Part shown: piece after piece, positions 11,736 to 25,345 of the stretch
Layout of the letters: each line of letters begins with the position of its first letter
Numbering within the stretch: the stretch's first letter is position 1
Assembly (NCBI RefSeq): GCF_000003815.2
Contig: NC_049994.1
Location: forward strand, 13,501,039-13,565,038
Reading direction: 5' to 3'
Length of the DNA: 64,000 nucleotides
Source of the DNA: Branchiostoma floridae
Lineage: Eukaryota; Chordata; Leptocardii; Amphioxiformes; Branchiostomatidae
The notes under the pieces: model-generated
Told to the model about the DNA's origin: nothing
The model's database searches: none
The model's input: the letters and a program-made list of their open reading frames with translations, nothing else
Position numbers and translations under genes: made by a program

Positions 11736-11790
11736 AAAAGTACACAGACACACTATACACACACACATACATACACTGACACACACATAC

Positions 11791-11834
<44 letters not shown>

Positions 11835-11975
11835 ACACACACACACACACTAATGCACAGATACACACGCACACAGACATGCACACGCACACAGACGCAC
11901 ATACAGACATATGCACGTATGATACGCACAGACACAAGCATCCAAATATGATACACAGACACACACATGTTGAAA
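11736..11975. repeat. (CA)n microsatellite
   Basis: A roughly 240-bp CA-rich tract with CATA interruptions, in the putative first intron of TBC1D5. Confidence 0.95.
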
Positions 11976-12563
11976 TACCCACGGGCATACCTAGATAGCA
12001 CATGTATCTCACACCCTTGTTGTTATGCATTCTGCAACAAATTACAATCAATGTTGATTTGCATTTGATGTCATTAGTGTGAATCAAACAGGACCAACTC
12101 CACTCGAAAAATGCAGCATTACCACATTTCTTCAATGCTGGTTTTGTTGTCTGTGGCACTAGCTGGAAAGACAACAAACTAGCATATGCCATATGGGTAC
12201 TAATGGGGTGAAGTCTGCCATTTCTAATTACTAGTACCTTGTTCTTAATTGAAAGAACACCGATGCTCAAAATTAGGCGTGTCAGGTCATTCAGTGTGAT
12301 ATAACCAGCTGCTTCATACAGTACTGTGAAGCCTCTGTGCCTGCAAAGCTGGTGTGTTGTGGGGAAGGGTGGTTATACTGGTGTAAAAGTGGGGTTCAAG
12401 CACCACCAACCAACCATGCCAAACGCCTTTGAGCCTTTTGGTGTCATCTGTTGGGTTTGTGATCTGGTGGCCCGGGAGTCAGGATATAGAAAGACAGATA
12501 CAGAAAATATTCATTCTTTTACCTTCATTTTCACAGTTTGTGAAGAGAACTTCTGCACTGGAA

Positions 12564-12620
12564 TCCCCAACACCCAGGCCTATCCCCAACACCCAGGCCT
12601 ATCCCCAACACCCAGGCCTA
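12564..12620. repeat. 19-bp tandem repeat, 3 copies
   Basis: TCCCCAACACCCAGGCCTA is repeated three times without change, upstream of the TBC1D5 start codon. Confidence 0.95.
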
Positions 12621-12738
12621 CAACAACCAGGATGGTTCTATAACAGAACAGAAACTGGCAACGTCACGTAAACTAAGAAAGACGGCTGCTGCTGCTATGT
12701 AAAGATTTCTGTTTCTTGTTGCAATTAATTGTAAGAAC

Positions 12739-15700
12739 ATGGCAGAGTCCAAGACCCAGCGTTTGAGTGATGACATCCACAGTACACTGGATATGTTTGG
12801 AAATGGGGGACATCCGTTGTCTGGTAAGTGTTTTCACAAGTTTTATTCGAGTTTCTAGAATTAAAATGTATTAATATAAATCTTTAGACAACCTGCATTC
12901 TTTTACATAATTACAGGAAGGTTTTTGTGACATTCTGCAATATTTCATTTTTGTCAGGGTATGACTATGACTAGTATGACATAGCTTTTCCTGTTACTGT
13001 ACCGCTAATCTAAAATTAAATGTTGATCAATTACCTTATTTATTATTTGTGTACCTACGGAATTTAGATGTTACAAGTTGTAATTGTTAAGTTTTATTCA
13101 GGACTTTTTGTCAAGTGTGGAATATCTAATGTTGTATTTGTGTGGTGTCTTGTTTTAAAGTGTGCATGTGTCTCAGAGATCTTTCAGTCTGCCTTATATA
13201 AGGAACTCTTTACATTAAATTTCTTTATAGTAAGTTGTACTTCAATACTTGAGACTGGAGAGACTGATGAAAGATATTGCTGTAGCATAGATTGAATGTA
13301 AATGTTATTTTACAGACTAACAGTGTGCAGAAGGTATTAAAGTCCAGAAGTTGTATCTGTGTGTCAGTAAGTCGGTGAGTGATAAAATCACCTGCAACTA
13401 GACCCCTGCATGATGTACTGTAGCACTACAAGTAGGACCCTTGTACTGTAGATACTATTAGTAATGCATAGTATTGCCATTACTAACCTTCTTTGAAGGA
13501 TCTTGAGTCAGGACAATTCATCAAATTATTCAAATTCCTGCATGACGTAGAGTACAACCCCTGCAGTGTAGATGCTCTATTAGTATTAACCGAAATGCCA
13601 TCTTTGAAATGAAAGATATTGAAAGATATTGAACAGGAAAATTTAGTAGATTTATAAAGATTACAATTTTGTTTTTACTTGCTCTGGCAAGATAATAATT
13701 CACTCAATGTAGCTTTTTTATATCATTTCGTGGGATATAGGAAAAGATGGGAAAGCAAAATTTTAAATTATTTGAATTTCAGCATAGTTATTAATATTCT
13801 AATGCAACAAAAAAAGGATTTTGGCAAAGTAACTCGGTCAGTATATTAAATTTGAACCAAGGTTTAAAAAAGTAAATCAAAAACTAGATTTTTGGGTTTA
13901 GACTCTGTTATGTTTTTTAATGTTTTCCTTTTATAAAACCTCCTTCATTGTACTAGTAATCTAAAAAATATCAGTCCTGTATTAATCATTTCAAGACTTG
14001 ACACATTAAAACATTGTATAAAATGTTTGAAGGTAGATTTTTAAATTTTGTCAAGCAACCCCCCACCCCCCCATCCTTAGTTTGTAGAACTGTGCATGAT
14101 ATGTGAGAATATTCAGTATCCGGAATGTTCAAGATTCTCCTTTGTGGGTGTAAGGTGATATGGTGATTGTCTGTGTCTGTGTAGATATTGTCTGGATATT
14201 ATAAATTACATGTATCTCTACCAGCATGCTTTTTTGAGTCACCAAATTCGTCTGAGTGTAGATGATTGGAAATGTCATGATAGCATATCTATGAAAGCTG
14301 GTGTTGTCTGACTTCAGGTGCCAGCTAGGGCTACGCCTCCTACGGACGCCTTGTCAATCACTAAATGTGTCTGACACATCATACATTAAAAAACAATTTC
14401 TTCTTTTCATTGTCAGATTTTTTCATTCCTTTTTTCGAAGAAAAGGACATCTAAAGCACATGCATGGCACAAACATAAAAACAGTTAACACACAGAAAGC
14501 AATTTCTTCATGTATCCATTATTGCATGTCATCATTAGTTTCATCATCATGAGCCTAAATCTACAATACATTTCCATGGCATGTCTAGGCCTAATCCTGA
14601 TACATGTATATGTCCAATGTTTCCTAACACATAGTTTTTTATTGTTGATGTTTATCTCATGTGTAGGTAAACCTGAGGCCATGGATGATCGGCTGATGAT
14701 CAGTAACCCAGTGTACCAGGAACGGGAGGACTCCATAGAGGATAACCTGTTTGCAGAGGACAACTCTGAACCCCCTGCTCCTGTTACTCACTCTTACAGG
14801 TACAGGTACACTCAGGGCGAAATGTTTTTAAAGACTTGAAAGTTTAGGTCACTTTATTCTAGCCTAGGTGCCATTTGATTACTACTGCACCTGTAGTTAT
14901 TGAATGGCATCCAGGCTAACTATTCTCTCCAATGGATAGTTAGGCTCTGGCTTTTACATACATTTCTGTTAGCCTTTCCATTTTGTCAGTTTTTCCATTT
15001 TTTTACATTTGAAATAGAAACTTATGGAGTAGAAAGATGTCCAAAAGAAACAAAAGTTTAACTCAGTCTTAACTTTTTAATGCACAATTTTCATATCTAT
15101 TCATATCTTTATAACTAAAGTTGCCGTCATCAAAACCATTGCAGGCTGGTCTTTTTTAATGTTTTCTATGGCCTTAGCCTTGGTTAAAATATTGAAATAA
15201 ACTGTTGATTGATATTTTGCTTCAGTGATGAGTGGAAGAGACTGTTCACATCACCTGACTACATCCGGACTGTCCGACAGGCGGCCCTGAGGGGCGAGCT
15301 GCGCAGCTGTCGCTTCAGGAGCGTCTGTTGGAGGGTAGGGACTGCTCCTCATCAATAATCAATCAATCAATGATCAATAGATCAAGCAATAACACAACTA
15401 CCTCTGGCAAGAATGGTAAGCTTCTAAGTTCTGAGTTTCTCATACTATGACTTTTATAAGCTATAGTTGGAGCCGGCAGAAATCTGTAGTTCTCCTGAGG
15501 ACCTTAGATATTCACTCCAGGGAGGTTGTCATGCAGGAAAAGAGTTGCCTGCCAAGTTTCCAGAGTATATTTATAACTTAAGCTAGATCAGAGTTTAAAG
15601 AGAGCATTTACAGTTTTGATGCAAAGTCAAGGTCAGAGTGGTCAAAGTTTCAGGCCCTTGGCCATTCTTTGTCTTTGAATAAAGGTGTTTGCCTTTAAAG

Positions 15701-18700
15701 TAAGGATTGCTTTTCTGCTTCTTCAGCTGTTCCTTGAGGTGATTCCAGAGTCTCAGTCAGACTGGACTTACAAGGTCAAACAGTGGAGGTCAATGTACAA
15801 CGACATCAGAGACATGGTGAGTTGTACATTTTCTGTCTGTGTTTTATGAACTGATACACATGGAAAAAAGAAAAGGAAAACACTTTAAGTCTTTTAATCC
15901 AATTTTAGATAACATGAAGCTTTTTGGCTAGTTGTAACAAGGTACCTAAGCACATAATATATAGTTTTTATGAACAGAAAAGGAGTATACCAGACACTGA
16001 TTTTTTGGGGGTGCAAATTTTGATTCCTCACAAGACAACTGTTACGCCTCAAACTAAATTAGGTTACCCAAGCAGGCGGGGTAAACTTAATTGTGAAACA
16101 GACTTACACAACAGTGTATGTTGCTTCGCTTTTTCTCCAGCACATTGGGAACATTCTTGTACAAAATGATTAACACATGACTTACCCTAGAGATATAATA
16201 CTTCAATTTCCCTACAGCACATCGTGAACCCCAGACAGAAAGCTAAGGAACTGGACCTGGCCATCAGCAACCCTCTGTCACAGGAGGAGGAGGTGGGGAC
16301 AAGTGCTGCACACATTATATGTAGTCAGGTTGTATTATGAGATTATACAAGATGTCTACTGTTGTTATTGGTTTAAATTGGTTGGTTTTTCTGGGCCTGT
16401 GTACCATCTGCCCCTGGAGCAAGTGTAAGGAACGCCGGTAGGAATCGTAAAGTTTTTCCAACCCAACAGTTATTGTCATTAAGTCAACTGTGTTACAGGA
16501 AATATATGGTTTCACATGCTGTTAGTATTTTCTTTTAAAAGCTTATATTTCTTCTTCTTCTTTGACTTTACAGAGTCCTTGGAACCAGTTCTTTAAGGAT
16601 GAGGAGCTGCGAGATATGATAAGTCAAGATGTCCGCAGAACGTAAGTCATTGATCAAATTGAATGACGATTTTGTGGTTATCCATTTTCACTATAGTAAC
16701 TGAAACATTGTTATACACACTAATAATTTGATTGCGATTTCTTGTATTTCTTTCCAGCTTCCCAGAAATAGAGTTTTTCCAGAAAAAAGATCTAAGGTGA
16801 GTAGACAATATGCAGTTGAACTGTCAAAAACCGATATGGTAAGGTGCTTGTGACTACTTTATGTTCCATATTTTGAGCCACAACATACTTTTTTTTACTG
16901 TGTATTTTTTTTTTTGTTTCAAGGGAAAGGATAAAACTCTCTTTTTGCTGGAGAAGAGAGTGGAGAGTGCTGGTCAGTATTTTGCTCTTGTTCCCATGGT
17001 TGTAATGCTCAATGTCCTGTTCTTGTTCCCAGGGAGATGATGATCAACATCCTGTTCTGCTATGCCAGAGAGAACACCAGACTGGGGTACAGACAGGTCA
17101 GGGGTCACTTATTATCATGTTCATCTCTGATTACTTTTCTCTTTCTAAATTCAATGTATTACAGTTGGAACTTAAAACCTTAACACCTAAACCTGCTCAT
17201 ATGTGATTAGTACTAAATCAGGGTACATTAACTTTTCAATAAGATTTTGTGTAAAGTAAGGAAATCAGACTGGTAACGTTACTCCGACTAAAAACGTAAG
17301 CTTGAGAAGCTTTTGAGTGGTATCCGCCATTCTTTGTCAAATCTGGTTGTATGGTCATGTGGCACAATCTTACTGTAGATGGGGGCGAAGATGGCTTGCT
17401 TGTTTTAACTCTTTTATCTTTTATTTTATTCCCCAGGGCATGCATGAACTGCTGGCTCCTGTCATCTTTGTGCTGCATTGTGACCACCAGGCCTTCCTGC
17501 ACGCTTCAGAAATTTCTACTACACCGTAAGTTATCATTTATGTAACAGGTTTATAAAAAAACAATTCCATTCACCTGTTAGATAATAATATTAGAGTGAA
17601 ACATTATTTTTGGTTTGTCTGTCCATCTGTGTATCTGCGTGTGTCTAATAAAAGACTACAAAGAATGCAGTGTCACCATCATACGTCTTGATCAGTGTTG
17701 CTGTTTTTGTCTGTGGGTTTGGGAAAGTCACTAAGCATTTTGTGCAAGGGAATGAAGTCTGTGATTCTTCAGAGAACATGCATGGTAATGACTGTACTTA
17801 AAGCCTTTGCTTATTTCTTCTTGCAGGGATATAGCTAGACTTGTCCTGGACCCAGCCTACCTGGAGAATGATGCATAGTAAGTCAACATTTTTTCCAAAG
17901 ATTGTAAATAATTTAGAAGCAACGTCCAATCTGTCAGGTATTTGAGATAACTCTAAGTTTAGTATCAGCCCATATTTCTAGGTAACACTAAGTAGCCACG
18001 AAGTCAAAACAAATACAAAGATTTAAAAAAAGTAGTTTTATCTTTTCTATGATGTATGCTATGCTAACCAGGGCTGTTTGCAGGACCCATCCTTCCGTTC
18101 CGGGATGGAAATTTGCTTGTTGGGACAGAAAATAATCTTACCCCATCCGTCCCAAAAATGACATGGAACTGTTGAAAATGTACTTTCATAGGCTTAAAAT
18201 GATGTATTCAACCAGGAAAATCAACAACATGGGCTCCCAAACAATGAGTGGGACGGGAAAATGTTTTAAGCTGGAGACAGCCCTGATACCATGATACCAA
18301 TGCAAATAAATATTCATGATATAAAACATTCCATGGTTGTTCCTTTCAGTGCCATGTTCTGTCAGATAATGGAGACAGTAGAACCCTGGTACTCTCATCT
18401 TTGTGTGGAAACACCCCCAGCTTCTCAGGTAGGTAGATCAGTCCATAGATATTTTTTTATACTTCATAATTTGATAAGAAAGTATCATTGGTCATGTCTG
18501 CCTTTTTGTTGTTTCAGTTACTTTAGCAGTACTGTAGCTTTGTTTCAGCTGTATGTTAAATTCTGCATGGGGGAGGGGCAGTATTCCGTGACTTATTGGA
18601 TTATAAATGGTCAAGTTCTTTGTTAATCTGTGATGTAATTTCACAAAGTTTTGTAGATTTTGTATTCATAAAAATAATACTTGTGTGCCCCTTTAAGTTT

Positions 18701-21700
18701 AAGTATAAACCTAGAGTATGTTCTGTGTTATGGTGCAGTGGACTAGTTTGCAAAGATAAAGAATTTTTATGTATAATATAGATTACTATTCAATCATTTA
18801 CAGAACCATGACATCGCCATGCAAGTTCCCTTCTCCAATCCTGAAGACTCGGCGCCCTCCCCCGCCATCGTGACGAAGCTGACCCGTGTTCAGGACCAGA
18901 TCCTGAAGAAACATGACCACACCTTACACGCACACCTCCGGAGACTACAGATCCCTCCTCAGGTCTATGGCATGTAAGTAGTGGTAGTTAGTATCCTGAA
19001 GAAACACGACCACACCTTACACGCACACCTCCGGAGACTACAGATCCCTCCTCAGGTCTATGGCATGTAAGTAGTAGTAGTTAGTATCCTGAAGAAACAT
19101 GACCACACTTTACACGCACACCTGCGGAGTCTACAGATCCCACCTCAGGTCTACGGCATGTAAGTAACACTTCTTCATAACTTCTTAATTTCTGCCTTTC
19201 AGTCCATTAGTCCAATGACTGTTGCAGCATAACATAAAGTAAAGACAATGCTAGGTACCAATAATAACTAGTCCAAGGTTTTTACAGTGGAAAGAGCTGT
19301 TAACATAACAAGTCATTGAATTACAGCACAAAGTGTTAAACTTGATATTAACGTTTGAATATCTAGAAAAAATGATAAGGTGTTTGTACACATCTGGAGA
19401 ATGCAATTTTTCTGTACCAAATGTAATATGCATGTATTTGCACTGGTCAAGAAAAACAATAAGAAAAGTATTCAATAAGCACTGTGTGTTAATTTGTAAT
19501 ATTTTGGAGAAAACTTTGTAGAAAGATATTCTCTCACTGCTTAAAAATATTTATTCTTGCATGAAAACATCATTTGCAAAGAGCACTACATCCTCAGAGA
19601 ATTGTTCAACTTGTCAGTTTTTAGTTCACCTGTGTGTCTGAAACTGTTTGCATTTATTGTTCCTAATGTTCATGTCGAGTAACAGAAGGAAAGAAGAAGT
19701 CAAAGCTTAAACATCTTTTCCCCTCCAGACGTTGGATCCGGCTCCTGTTTGGTCGTGAGTTCCCTCTGCAAGACCTGCTCTTCCTGTGGGACGCCATTTT
19801 CAGCGACGGCATCAGTTTTGGCCTGGTGGACTACGTCTTCGTGGCTATGTTACTTTACATCAAGAACTTGCGTAAGTTGTGCAACTGTTTTCATTGTGTG
19901 CACATGTTAAACAATGAATATGTTACGTCAATGGTACAGTATGTCTATTTCATTTTCTTCCCCCTCTGCTGCTCAGTTGTAGTTCCAGCGTATCATTAAA
20001 CAAGTCTTTGGAATGTCTTGTACGTAACTTAGATTTTTTTTTAAATGCCAGTGATCTGAGAGTTGAAGTCTTGGCTTGACAAAGATTTAAGGGGTTATTT
20101 GTTGTTGTATCCCAATATCATGCCCCAGGTACTTTTTTATTTATTTATTGATCTTTAGGGTAGTCCCTTCAGTTAACGAAGTAACTGATTTCCAAGGGAG
20201 CCCTATATACATGTTCGCACATGTTCGCACAACGACGGGTTATACCGCCCCTTACGGGGTGACACACCCGTCCGGGTGAATGATGTAGATCACCATGTGG
20301 CTGATACAAGACAGGGGTCGCCAGGCCTCCATCCGGGTGATTTGAGGTGAATCACCAACTTCCGACAGAAGGATTTGCACCAACGCACACCGCACCATCG
20401 CACGTGTGGGGGTTCTTTAACGTGCATGGGGTATAGCTCTCCCCATACACGGGACCTCCATTTAACGTCCTATCCGAGGGACAACTCATTTTTCACTTGA
20501 GTAAAGTGAGGAAAGTCGTGTAAAGTGCCTTTCCCAAGGGCACAAGACCGGCAACACGGCAGGCGGATTCGAACCGGCGACCTCTCGGTCACGGGCCGAA
20601 TACACTACCACTGTGCTACCCGGCCCCACAACGGGGATAATAGCCCACTGCTTTCCTTGCGTTGACAGCAAAGCAAACTTACCACATTTGTTCCAGTTGT
20701 GTCCAGTGACTACCAGACCTGTATGACGACACTCATGAGATATCCACCAATGGGAGACGTGCATTTCCTCGTCAACAAGGCCCTGTACCTCAGAGACCCA
20801 AAGGTATGTAGGAACTGGACAAAAATCTATTTTTCTTGCTGTTTTTGTCTGTATTTTGGCATATTTTCCTGTTTCTATCATTTTAACTGATTGCTCTATT
20901 ACATTGGTCTTAATCTGCACTCAGAACTTCCCCCGACCTGTCAACTATGAGTACCACTATGGACACCAGATGAAAATGACCTCTGACCCCTCCAATGGAA
21001 GTCACGCCCAGCAACAGAGGGGTCAAAGGGCAAAGTCGGTGCAGAATGTTGGGAGCAAGGTTACAGCCGGTTGGTCGACCTTGACACGGAAAATGCAGAA
21101 GCCAAAGGGAGGAGAAGTGCGGAAGAAAAAAGCGGACAGCGAACCAGAAACTGGTAAGGAAGGACAGAAGAAAATGCATGAAGATAATGTTGATATAAGT
21201 TCTTGGAACTGTAAATTACTTCAAACCAAAATCGCCTTTGATTTTTTCAATATTGCGTGCATGTCAATAAAGCTTGACCTATCATGAAAGACATTTTTAG
21301 ACCACACCAAATTACATGTAGCTTGTGCTGAATCTTCTTGGATCTGCTACGTTTTTTTTTCTGATTCAGGCAAAAAAAATCACATGTATCATTCAGGTTA
21401 TGAATTAACCCCAAGAAGAAAGTTCTCATTTACTGACAAAAATCACAGTTTTTCCATTTACAATATACTGCATCAAAACAGTACAGTAACAATTCATTGT
21501 GCTTGTGTGGTATCATATATATATATATATATATGGGTCTGTCAGTCCTCTTCTATTTCTATTTGCACCTCCTGAAAAAGTCAGAGAACTAAGAAATGAT
21601 ATTGGTGTGGCGTAGTTGTTGATTTTGTAAGCATGAAGATCAGAAAGTTTAATATTTGTACCTGAAGAATTATGATTTTATGTTGTAGCTCCTTTTGTTT

Positions 21701-24700
21701 TTCCACACGCATGATTCTATGCTTCATCTCAGACTATGCCTTTTGCCCTCGATCTGAACACTTCCATGTCCATTTTCACCCTCTGTCTGTTGTACTCGTG
21801 TCTGCCCGCCCGTAGCCGTTGTCGCAGCCGATTGGTTCAGTTCCAGCTCTGAGGACTCTGAGCTTTTCCGATCGCCACAACACGTGACCTCTGACCCTGA
21901 CAGGTCAAGGGTTAAGGGTGAATCACCCGCCCGTCACCCAGGTGCCGTAACTGCCCTCATTATGCATGATCTTCCTCCCCCCCCCCCAAAAAAAACATTT
22001 ACAGACAACAAAAAAGCTTTGAGGGTCTTAAAAAATAGGATAAAAGATCATTGAACAGATGTACGTTTTGTGAAAAATTTAGTTGCTATTTTCATGATTC
22101 TAAGGAAACAAAACATTTCTCTTAAACCGGTGTGAAATTTCAGTTAGTATGGATTGAACATGTTTTCTGCATGGCTTATCACATAAGCCAGCGTCACACT
22201 ATTGGCCTTTGGTTTCATTTGCCAGATTTCGCAATTGCCACAGAGAGTATTTTAATCCTGGACATCTACTTGACATTTGATGTCGCTCCGTGACCTGAAA
22301 ACATTGGTCACTTCAAATCTCTCATTTAGAGAACACTGCTGCTGGAAATATCCTTATTATATATAATAAGTTCTTGCTGCCCGATCTGTCATGCATTTTC
22401 CTGCAGAGTGACGCTGGCTTAAATCTTGACATCTTGCCTGCCACATTTTTATTTCTTTGTGCATCTTGCTTCTGTCCCTCTCCGCACAAACTATGTCAGC
22501 GATAACTGGCTACAATTAGCAAACTTCTCATCAAAAAATCTTTCTCTTTCAACTTTTTACACACTATATTCATCAATACTGTTCAACGCCTCTGTTTTCT
22601 TAGGTTTTTCTCATCCGTTGGAAGATGAACTGGAAGATTTGAAAGCATCTTCCAGTTCTTCGTCCCGAGCACCTACCAAGATGGAGCCTCTACATGACAT
22701 GGTGAAGTCCCCCCAGGCTTCCAAGGACCCCCTGCAAGGGGGCGCGACCTCTTCTCGACCACATGGAAGGTCAAAGGTCAAGGCATCGTTGAAAGAGGTA
22801 AGAGTCCCAGTCGCAGTAAATTGTCAGGTTTTAAATTAATACAAATGATGGTTGAATTCAGCTTAACTTACAAAATAATAACAAACTTAGCTAGACATTT
22901 AATGATAAAATCAATATATAGAATTATAGTATAATTCTATATAATTCTATATAGTTGAGCTATTCTCAGGATACTCGTTTATGCTTGCTGCATATCAATT
23001 ACCATATGATATGTCCAAGAAAAAGATATAAACTCAGTTGAGTAAAGCATGTCGAAATGATAGAGCTTTTTCCATTTTTAAATTGCTTTTCAATATTTAT
23101 GTTGCGGCATGTTATTTGGTTGTTGATAAAATTTCAAAATAAACATAGTTTAAGATTAATACTCAATTTTATATTTCGATCTCGAATATATTCATAATTG
23201 AGTTTACAAACTTTCATACAGATACATACAATGTAACTATAGCAATAAAGGGATTCAAGGTGACCTCCAGGGAACAGTGCACTACCAGTGGTTAAAACCT
23301 GTGAGTTTTTGTCGACAGATTGTAGGTGGCTGGTGGAAGCAGTTGCAGCACTAGTAACCATGTTAGTTGGATTGACAGAAATAGAACAAAAAACTAGGGT
23401 TAGACTTTTACCAATATTATATGGTGTAAAGTAGTAGGAACTACAGGAAAGGGATATGGAATGGTGTATATGGAAAGTGTGGTGTAGTCGAAGTTCTTTA
23501 TTTTGTTCCTGTCATTATAAATTCTTTATTAACTTTCATGAGTCATGTTTCTTTAAAAAAATGGAAAAATGTTATATCCCTTGACACCCAAGGAAGTCTG
23601 TCATATGTCTTCTTCTTCATGTACAAGTTATTTCGTATCTTGACCATCTATTAGCCGTCTACAATGCTTACTAAAACACTGACACAGATGTTCATGCCGT
23701 TGTTGGTTTTGCTGCAGGAGGCAGATAAGCTGCAGAAGAAAACGGCAGCCCTGCAGTCCAAGCTGCACGACATGGAGGCCATGTGTAAATACTGTAGCAG
23801 CAAGATGGACGCTCACATTGGTACGTTTCTCCTGCTACTTTCTCCTTTCATTCAGTCATTTGTTCATAATTATTTACTATGTCATATTTAATGTGTAAAT
23901 ACTGGAGCAGCAAGATGGATGCTCACATTACGTTCCTCATGCTACACTTTTTCTTCCTTCCTCCATTGTTGTTTATAATATCCTTTGACGGTTTGTTTTC
24001 TTGTTATTTATGGGAAAACTTGAAAAGGTAACATCTAATAAATTTGGAATTACCTTTAGATGTATCTTCAAAGTAAACAATGAATAGTTTTTGGACTTGA
24101 CATGGTTGACAACACCTTAACACCAGGTAGCATCATACATATTAGATATTACTACCTGTAGGTACCTAACACCTTTGAAGGTAGAATAACAGTTAAGATA
24201 AATGATGCTACATTTCATGGTAAAGGATTATTACAAATTTTCCTCTTTTTCAGGTCATCTACAGGACAACATGCTGCAGGAGAACCTGAAACATGAGGAT
24301 GAGGCCTTCCTGGCTTTAGCAGGTCTTAAACAGGTCAGTATCTCATTATGTGGTGTGTTAGGATTTTAATCCCACTCTCTGCATCTTCTTACATAGGCTA
24401 CCCACAAAAATATAGGACAAATATAAGTCTATTGTCAACTTCATCATGTACTCTTTATTCCTGTTCAATTAATTTGAAAATTATTTTGGTCGTTCACCCC
24501 TTCCATGTATACAATATACTTCACTATCATACCAAAGTCCTGGGATTCAATTCCCAACCTTTTGACTCACTCTTGTAAGATTGAAAACTCCTGGCCAGCC
24601 ATGTTTCAAAATACATGTATGTCTCCAAATTTCTAAAGTCAGTGTTATGATTCAATCTTATTTTGTGTCAAGAAATGTTTTTGTTAGTTTTATTTGCAGT

Positions 24701-25345
24701 TAATGTTGTAGAACCTGAGGTTAATCATTGTACATGTAATTCTTCTTTTTTATGTAGGTAAGAGACATTCTAAAGGGAACCCTGAAGTTCAGCACCAACA
24801 TTCTGGAGTCAGAAGAAATCGTCATCAACGACAACTACTTCGCCAAGGAGGCATCACATGACCAGGAGGAAACTAAGCTTGACGAGGATAACATTGACAC
24901 GTCAGAAACAGACAGCCTGTCAAATTACCTATCACAGACAGAAAGTAAAGACAGCATCAGTACGAACTTGTCAGAAACTCAGAGTCGCGAAAGCTTCAAC
25001 GCTGCTGTGGTGGAAAAAGTCGAGCCTCAGCCTCAAGAAATGTTCGACTATCATGAGAAAGAAAACAAGGAAGTGTCCCTACAATCTTCTACGGCGTCTT
25101 CAAATGCTGAGGAAACTTCTAAGTGTAAGGACACTCAAGACATTGATGAAAATGTCCTTAAAGACAAGGAACAGGCTGTAGATCTTAAGGACAGGACTGA
25201 TGACAGTGCTGCAAAGGAAACTGGTGGTAAAAAAGAACCCAAAAGGTCCATTTCGCAAGAATTTGAATTTGTGAATGCAGAAGAAGCCGTTACCGGACAA
25301 GAGACCCTCACGGAAACTGAACATGATGAGAAAGAATCTGCGTAA
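12739..25345 (+). CDS. TBC1D5: TBC1 domain family member 5, Rab GTPase-activating protein (20 coding exons, 873 aa)
   Basis: Exons: 12739-12823, 14667-14799, 15226-15334, 15727-15816, 16218-16292, 16574-16641, 16758-16796, 17033-17096, 17437-17525, 17827-17877, 18350-18428, 18804-18973, 19729-19871, 20697-20803, 20925-21153, 21816-21941, 22604-22797, 23718-23820, 24254-24333, 24758-25345. All phases agree. The protein is a TBC-domain GAP for Rab7-type GTPases that acts with retromer and in autophagy (family knowledge). The arginine finger I-S-Q-D-V-R-R (180-186) and glutamine finger Y-R-Q (219-221) are intact, so catalysis is expected. DEWKRLF (74-80) matches the conserved N-terminal LC3-interacting/VPS29-binding WxxL site. 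A C-terminal EFEFV (846-850) also fits the WxxL-type pattern. The order FPLQDLL, YQTC, LRDPK and the coiled-coil tail match TBC1D5. Exon 16 is the least certain. Exons 12 and 18 have intronic partial duplicates. Confidence 0.93.
14860..14918. mobile_element. Miniature inverted repeat of the AGCCTGGGTGCCAT family
   Basis: A 59-bp sequence in TBC1D5 intron 2 begins TAGCCTAGGTGCCAT and ends ATGGCATCCAGGCTA. These ends match those of the 284-bp element at 27091-27374, so this looks like an extreme internally deleted copy. Confidence 0.6.
18069..18285. mobile_element. CAGGGCTGT-ended MITE in TBC1D5 intron 10
   Basis: Terminal CAGGGCTGT and ACAGCCCTG are inverted, with internal GGGACGG/CCGTCCC-type blocks. 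The ends resemble hAT termini. No clear target-site duplication was seen. Confidence 0.6.
18900..19159 (+). repeat. 93-bp tandem triplication of the TBC1D5 exon 12 tail
   Basis: The last 74 bp of exon 12 plus its donor and about 19 bp of intron repeat with starts at 18900, 18993 and 19086. Each copy ends in the same GTAAGT donor (18974, 19067, 19160). Copy 2 is almost identical to copy 1; copy 3 has a few more changes. Copies 2 and 3 lack their own 3' splice site, and read-through from copy 1 meets an in-frame TAA, so only the first donor gives a functional message. Confidence 0.93.
20131..20627 (-). mobile_element. tRNA-derived SINE
   Basis: Read on the minus strand from 20627, the head resembles a tRNA gene: a TAGCACAGTGGTAGTGTA A box and a GGTTCGAATCC B box. 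A conserved body follows (blocks such as AAAGGCACTTTACACGACTT and GGACGTTAAATGG), then an AT-rich tail of the AATAAATAAAT type at 20131-20155. It lies in TBC1D5 intron 13. A second, damaged copy is at about 37030-37545. Confidence 0.85.
21515..21534. repeat. (AT)n microsatellite
   Basis: A short perfect AT run in TBC1D5 intron 15. Confidence 0.9.
22184..22422. mobile_element. MITE with AAGCCAGCGTCAC ends in TBC1D5 intron 16
   Basis: The left end TAAGCCAGCGTCACACT and right end AGAGTGACGCTGGCTTA are inverted. No coding frame. Confidence 0.7.
23887..23932 (+). repeat. Decayed duplicate of the TBC1D5 exon 18 tail
   Basis: About 45 bp just downstream of exon 18 repeat the exon end (ATGTGTAAATACTG, AGCAGCAAGATGGA, GCTCACATT) and the first intronic bases. 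The GGT of the splice donor has been lost in the copy, so it cannot act as an exon end. Confidence 0.8.

Noticed and set aside
11665-12270. Minus-strand 201-codon frame with long VCVCV runs
   Set aside because: Created by the (CA)n microsatellite; intronic position in TBC1D5.
20555-20627. Possible tRNA gene on the minus strand
   Set aside because: A and B boxes are present, but no full cloverleaf was evident and the sequence continues into a SINE body and AT-rich tail.
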